Positions 30,994 through 34,640 of a stretch of 34,640 nucleotides of DNA are shown here, in pieces. A program made the translations under genes and the position numbers. Source of the stretch: Paracoccus sp. (in: a-proteobacteria) (GTDB lineage: Bacteria > Pseudomonadota > Alphaproteobacteria > Rhodobacterales > Rhodobacteraceae); NCBI RefSeq assembly GCF_030604785.1, contig NZ_JAUVVF010000039.1, positions 1-34,640 on the forward strand, written 5' to 3'. Within the stretch, counting starts at the first letter, position 1; the number at the start of each line of letters is the position of its first letter. The notes below the pieces were generated by a model that saw only the letters and a list, made by a program, of their open reading frames with translations, ran no database searches and was not told the origin of the DNA.

Positions 30994-32166
30994 TCAGCGC
31001 TCGAGGCACATGGCGACGCCCATGCCGCCGCCGATGCACAGGGTGGCAAGGCCCTTCTTCGCGTCGCGGCGGCGCATCTCGAAGAGCAGCGTGTTCAGGA
31101 CGCGGCAGCCCGAGGCCCCGATCGGATGGCCGATGGCGATGGCGCCGCCATTGACGTTCACGATGGACGGGTCCCAGCCCATATCCTTGTTCACCGCGCA
31201 GGCCTGTGCCGCGAAAGCCTCGTTCGCCTCGACCAGATCCAGGTCGCCGACGGACCAGCCCGCCTTTTCCAGCGCCTTGCGGCTGGCCGGGATGGGGCCG
31301 GTGCCCATGATGGCCGGGTCCAGACCGGCGGTGGCATAGCTGGCGATGCGGGCCAGCGGCGTCAGGCCCCGGCGCGCGGCCTCGTCCTCGGTCATGACCA
31401 TCACGGCGGCGGCGCCGTCATTCAGGCCCGAGGCGTTCGCCGCCGTCACGCTGCCATCCTTGGTAAAGGCGGGGCGCAGCTTCTGCATGCTGTCCAGCGT
31501 GGCCCCGTGGCGGATGTATTCATCCTTGTCCACCACGATGTCGCCCTTGCGGGTCTTGACGGTGAAGCCCACGATCTCGTCGTCGAAGCGGCCTTCCTTC
31601 TGAGCGGCCTCGGCCTTGTGCTGCGAGGCCAGCGCGAATTCGTCCTGCTGCTCGCGCGAGATTTCCCATTGCGCGGCGACGTTTTCGGCAGTCTGGCCCA
31701 TGTGATAGCCGTTGAAGGCGTCCCACAGGCCGTCGCGGATCATCGTGTCGATCATCTGCATGTCGCCCATCTTCTGCCCGGCGCGCAGATAGGCGGCATG
31801 CGTCGACAGCGACATGCTTTCCTGACCCCCCGCCAGAACGACGCGCGCATCGCCCAGAATGACCTGCTGCGCGGCCAGCGCCACGGCGCGCAGTCCCGAG
31901 CCGCAGACCTGGTTGATCAGCCAGGCCGAGGATTCCTTGGGCAGGCCGGCCTTGATATGGGCCTGACGGGCGGGGTTCTGGCCCTGCGCGGCGGTCAGGA
32001 CCTGACCCATGATCGTCTCGCTGACCTCGGAGGGGTCGATCCCGGCGCGGGCGACGACCTCGGCCAGGACCGCGGCGCCAAGATCATGGGCGGGGGTGTT
32101 CGCGAACGATCCGAGGAAGCTGCCCACGGGTGTGCGGGCAGCGGCGACGATAACGGCTTTGGTCAT
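30994..32166 (-). CDS. phaA: Acetyl-CoA C-acetyltransferase (beta-ketothiolase)
   Basis: 390 residues. Condenses two acetyl-CoA to acetoacetyl-CoA, the first step to polyhydroxybutyrate. The thiolase residues are all present: Cys88 in NQVCGSGLRA, His347 in AIGHPIGASG, and Cys377 in TLCIGGGMGVAM. Length and the TKAVIVAAARTPVGSFLGS opening are standard. An AAGGAG sequence precedes ATG 32166. The upstream gap (109 bp) after the EAL gene contains a TTGACG box at 32237-32242 without a convincing -10. phaB follows after 142 bp. Confidence 0.95.
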   Translation of the reverse strand: MTKAVIVAAARTPVGSFLGSFANTPAHDLGAAVLAEVVARAGIDPSEVSETIMGQVLTAAQGQNPARQAHIKAGLPKESSAWLINQVCGSGLRAVALAAQQVILGDARVVLAGGQESMSLSTHAAYLRAGQKMGDMQMIDTMIRDGLWDAFNGYHMGQTAENVAAQWEISREQQDEFALASQHKAEAAQKEGRFDDEIVGFTVKTRKGDIVVDKDEYIRHGATLDSMQKLRPAFTKDGSVTAANASGLNDGAAAVMVMTEDEAARRGLTPLARIASYATAGLDPAIMGTGPIPASRKALEKAGWSVGDLDLVEANEAFAAQACAVNKDMGWDPSIVNVNGGAIAIGHPIGASGCRVLNTLLFEMRRRDAKKGLATLCIGGGMGVAMCLER

Positions 32167-32275
32167 TGCAGGCTCCTTGGCAATCTGGCCGGATCTGGCC
32201 GAGCTTCGCCCGTCAGGATGCGGTTTCGCAACGCTACGTCAAGCGCCATGCGCCACAGGCCCCGGTCGCCGTGCC

Positions 32276-33091
32276 CTAGCGGCGGGCGACGGAAGGAGGG
32301 TTTTTCCACGGCGGCGCGATGGTCGGGGCGCCGAAGTAATAGCCCTGAAGGCAGTCGATCCCCAGATCGATCAGGAAGCTGGCATCGTCCGCCGTCTCGA
32401 CCTGTTCAGCCACGGTGAACATCTCGAAATGGTGGCCGATGGCCTGCAGCGCGCGGGTCAGGACCTGGTTGTCGCGGTCATTGGCGATCTGGCGCACGAA
32501 CTGGCCGTCGATCTTGATCATGTCGAAGCAGAAATCCCGCAGATAACGGAACGAGGTGTAGCCCGCCCCGAAATCGTCCAGCGCAAGGCTGATCCCGTGG
32601 GACTGCACCTCGGCCATGAATTCCAGCACGGCCTCGGGCATGCCCATGGCCGAGCTTTCGGTGATTTCCAGGATCAGCCTTTCGCCCAGGGTCGAATCCG
32701 CTGCAAGCCCCGTCCGCAGAGTGTCCAGCCAGCCCTCATGCACGACCGAACGCGCGGACATGTTGATCGACAGCCGCAATCCGGGATCCTCGTGCAACGT
32801 GTTCAGGCCCAGGGACAGCGACAGGCAGTCAATCTGGCGGCCAAGCTCGTTATCCTCGGCAAAGGGCATGAAATCCTTCAGCGGGACGAGGCGCCCGGCC
32901 TCGTCGATGATGCGGATCAGCCCCTCGTAAAAGGCGACCCGGTCGGTCTGGCGCGACTGGACGATGGGCTGGAAGGCCAGCACGCCGCTGCCACGCGCGA
33001 CGGCCGCCTGCACAGCGGGCAGCGTGATGAGATCCTGGTGCCGGATCGCGCCTTCCAGCGGCGAGCCGGCGTCGTTGCACATGTCCGTCAT
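32276..33091 (-). CDS. Stand-alone EAL-domain cyclic-di-GMP phosphodiesterase
   Basis: 271 residues, essentially one EAL domain without GGDEF, PAS or membrane segments. The signature is Y-E-G-L (residues 55-58), so Ala is replaced by Gly but the catalytic Glu56 stays. Metal and substrate residues are retained: Asn110 in SINMSA, Glu142 in LEITE, Asp172-Asp173 in LDDFGAGY, Lys193 in IKIDGQF, Glu229 in VAEQVET, and QGYYFGAP near the end. It is therefore probably active in hydrolysing cyclic-di-GMP. It lies upstream of phaA on the same strand. A functional link to polyhydroxybutyrate is not established. Confidence 0.9.
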   Translation of the reverse strand: MTDMCNDAGSPLEGAIRHQDLITLPAVQAAVARGSGVLAFQPIVQSRQTDRVAFYEGLIRIIDEAGRLVPLKDFMPFAEDNELGRQIDCLSLSLGLNTLHEDPGLRLSINMSARSVVHEGWLDTLRTGLAADSTLGERLILEITESSAMGMPEAVLEFMAEVQSHGISLALDDFGAGYTSFRYLRDFCFDMIKIDGQFVRQIANDRDNQVLTRALQAIGHHFEMFTVAEQVETADDASFLIDLGIDCLQGYYFGAPTIAPPWKNPPSVARR

Positions 33092-33187
33092 GTCGGGCCT
33101 CGTTGCATGGGTCGTCTTGCAGGTAACGCATCATGTCTTAACCTGGCCCTAAAGCTCAGTGTTTTCTGCCCGGAGGGTTAACAAATC

Positions 33188-33772
33188 ATCACTCGGTGCA
33201 ACTGGTGCGGTAGCGATCCGCTGTATGTCGCCTATCACGACAGGGAATGGGGCGTGCCGCAACATGACGGGCGCGCGCTGTGGGAATCGCTGATTCTCGA
33301 AGGATTTCAAGCTGGTCTCAGCTGGATCACGGTCTTGCGCAAGCGCCCCGCCTTTCGCGCCGAGTTCGAGGGCTTCGACCCCGACCGCATCGCCCGATGG
33401 GACGAGGCCCGGATCGCGCAGGCCTTGGCCAATCCCGGCATCATCCGCCATCGCGGCAAGATCGAGGCCGCGATTCGCGGCGCCCGCGCATGGCAGCAGA
33501 TCGAGGCGCAGGAGCCGGGCGGCTTTTCCGGCTGGATCTGGTCCTTCACAGGGGGCGCGCCGATCCGGAACGATCGCGCCGACCCGGCTTCGATCCCGGT
33601 TGCCACGCCGGAATCAACCGCGCTGTCAAAGGCGCTGAAGGCACGGGGTTTCGGCTATTGCGGGCCGGTCACGGTCCTGGCCTTCATGCAGGCCAGCGGG
33701 CTGGTGAACGACCACCTGACCGGCTGCTTTCGGCATGCCGAGATCACGGCGCTGTCGCAACCATCTGGCTGA
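33188..33772 (+). CDS. tag: DNA-3-methyladenine glycosylase I with an apparent ATC start codon
   Basis: About 194 residues. Removes 3-methyladenine from DNA. All four zinc ligands of the Tag fold are encoded: Cys in TRCNWCG, His in VAYHDREWG, and His plus Cys in NDHLTGC. The catalytic Glu lies in LEGFQAGLSW. The first Cys and His precede GTG 33254, so starting there would lose them. In frame after a TAA stop (33179) the only codons before TRC are CAA, ATC and ATC. GGAGGG (33172-33177) sits 7-10 bp before them. ATC 33188 aligns with the E. coli Tag initiator. The 3' end overlaps tlpA by 29 bp. Confidence 0.85.
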   Translation: MTRCNWCGSDPLYVAYHDREWGVPQHDGRALWESLILEGFQAGLSWITVLRKRPAFRAEFEGFDPDRIARWDEARIAQALANPGIIRHRGKIEAAIRGARAWQQIEAQEPGGFSGWIWSFTGGAPIRNDRADPASIPVATPESTALSKALKARGFGYCGPVTVLAFMQASGLVNDHLTGCFRHAEITALSQPSG

Positions 33773-34295
33773 CAAGGGCCTTCGCCGCATCCGACGCCCA
33801 GTCCGCATCGCCCAGATAGCGCGCGACCTCATTGCCCTCGCGGTCGATCAGCACGGTGACGGGCAGGCCCATCACGCCCATGTCGCGCGCGACCTGCTGG
33901 CGCGGGTCCAGCAGCACGGGCAGGTGATCCACGCCCACCTCGGCGAAGAAGGCGTCGATGCGATCCACCGCGTTGCGGCCGGTGGCGATGGTCACGACCT
34001 CGAAATCGTCGCCGCCCAGCTCGGCCTGCAATTCGTCGAGCGCGGGCATCTCCTCGCGGCAGGGGGCGCACCAGGTGGCCCAGAAGTTCAGCAGCACGAC
34101 CTTGCCGCGCCAGTCGGCCAGGCTGTGTTCGCCGCCGTCGCGGTCGGTGAAGGTGACATCGCTGACCGGAACTGGGCTGTCGGCGACGATCAGCTTGTCC
34201 AGCCCGCCCTCGCGTGCGGCCTGCCAGTCGGGTTCGGCGAAGGCCGCATTTGCACCGAAAACAAGGGCCGTATAAAGCAGGGCGGAACGAAGCAT
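33744..34295 (-). CDS. tlpA: TlpA-family thiol:disulfide oxidoreductase, periplasmic
   Basis: 183 residues. A signal peptide or anchor ([20 protein letters not shown]) is followed by a thioredoxin fold with the redox motif WCAPC in [17 protein letters not shown], and the cis-Pro segment [12 protein letters not shown]. TlpA proteins act as periplasmic reductants, for example in copper delivery or cytochrome c oxidase assembly. The exact role here is unknown. ATG 34295 is chosen because it directly precedes the signal. It diverges from argH with 22 bp between the starts and overlaps the tag 3' end by 29 bp. Confidence 0.9.
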   Translation of the reverse strand: MLRSALLYTALVFGANAAFAEPDWQAAREGGLDKLIVADSPVPVSDVTFTDRDGGEHSLADWRGKVVLLNFWATWCAPCREEMPALDELQAELGGDDFEVVTIATGRNAVDRIDAFFAEVGVDHLPVLLDPRQQVARDMGVMGLPVTVLIDREGNEVARYLGDADWASDAAKALVSQMVATAP

Positions 34296-34317
34296 GTGAC
34301 CTCCGAAGGACTTCCTG

Positions 34318-34640
34318 ATGACAGACCGGCCAGCGACCTCTGCCAACAGCATGTGGGGCGGGCGCTTTGCCGCCGGACCCGACGCGATCATGGAGGCCAT
34401 CAATGCCTCGATCGGCTTCGACCGGCGGCTCTACGCCCAGGATATCCGGGGCAGCCGGGCCCATGCCGCGATGCTGGCGGCCACGGGCATCATCAGCGAT
34501 AGCGATGCAAAGGCCATCGGGGAAGGCCTGCTCACCGTCTTGTCAGAGATCGAGGCGGGCGATTTCCCCTTCCGCACCGATCTGGAAGACATCCACATGA
34601 ACGTGGAGGCCCGCCTGAAAGAGATCATCGGCGAACCTGC
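34318..34640 (+). CDS. argH: Argininosuccinate lyase, 3' end missing
   Basis: The first 107 residues or so of ArgH, cut by the window edge. The opening contains [20 protein letters not shown] and [20 protein letters not shown], typical of the family, then [13 protein letters not shown], which belongs to the conserved N-terminal domain. It cleaves argininosuccinate to arginine and fumarate. GAAGGA precedes ATG 34318. It is divergent from tlpA, an arrangement common in related alphaproteobacteria. Confidence 0.95.
   Translation, partial: MTDRPATSANSMWGGRFAAGPDAIMEAINASIGFDRRLYAQDIRGSRAHAAMLAATGIISDSDAKAIGEGLLTVLSEIEAGDFPFRTDLEDIHMNVEARLKEIIGEP

Noticed and set aside
1..34640. Mobile element, prophage, CRISPR or defence island
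   Set aside because: No transposase, integrase, phage, cas, restriction or toxin-antitoxin gene, and no repeat-spacer array, was seen. The genes are mostly conserved housekeeping families.

Overview
The window is a compact, high-GC chromosomal segment from an alphaproteobacterium, most likely Rhodobacterales and close to Paracoccus. This placement is an inference from recognised proteins and gene order, not from a search. The pointers are the long two-domain dCTP deaminase, the DUF177-rpmF-plsX-fabH block with ihfA-merR nearby, a Pcs-type phosphatidylcholine synthase, phaA and phaB for polyhydroxyalkanoate synthesis, and tlpA divergent from argH. No insertion sequence, phage gene, CRISPR array, rRNA or toxin-antitoxin pair was seen. 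Most of the window is ordinary housekeeping DNA, and I did not find a convincing new multi-gene system. The best leads are small: an unusual start codon and several unexplained repeat or operator-like sequences.

Layout, 1-9.8 kb. The 3' part of an rRNA methyltransferase gene meets dcd tail to tail, followed by a tRNA-Pro(GGG), a MerR regulator and ihfA. A three-gene TRAP transporter operon (dctQ-dctM-dctP) comes next, then fabH, plsX, rpmF and a DUF177 gene, all on the minus strand. A BamE-like lipoprotein gene diverges from DUF177. Layout, 9.8-18.6 kb. A Tat-exported serine hydrolase (minus) is followed by sseB-like, pcs and recO (plus) and a META-domain lipoprotein (minus). A tight plus-strand run follows: TSUP permease, dapE and a GNAT acetyltransferase with 4-bp overlaps, then rnr.

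Layout, 18.6-29.8 kb. A PrtD-type type I secretion ABC protein and HlyD-type adaptor (minus) diverge from mlaA-mlaC (plus). A DUF333 lipoprotein and a bifunctional class A penicillin-binding protein (minus) diverge from an amt ammonium transporter (plus). A polyprenyl diphosphate synthase (minus) diverges from a DUF2007 gene and a TrmN6-like methyltransferase. Layout, 29.8-34.6 kb. A DUF465 gene follows. Then phaB, phaA and an EAL-domain gene lie on the minus strand, tag (3-methyladenine glycosylase) on the plus strand, tlpA on the minus strand, and the start of argH runs off the right edge.

Functional themes are the cell envelope (PlsX/FabH lipid precursors, Pcs, MlaA/MlaC, BamE, PBP), nucleic-acid maintenance (Dcd, RecO, Tag, RNase R, IHF), and carbon/nitrogen storage and uptake (PhaA/PhaB, Amt, TRAP). 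Several plus/minus pairs meet tail to tail with almost no spacer, and hairpins sit at many of these junctions.
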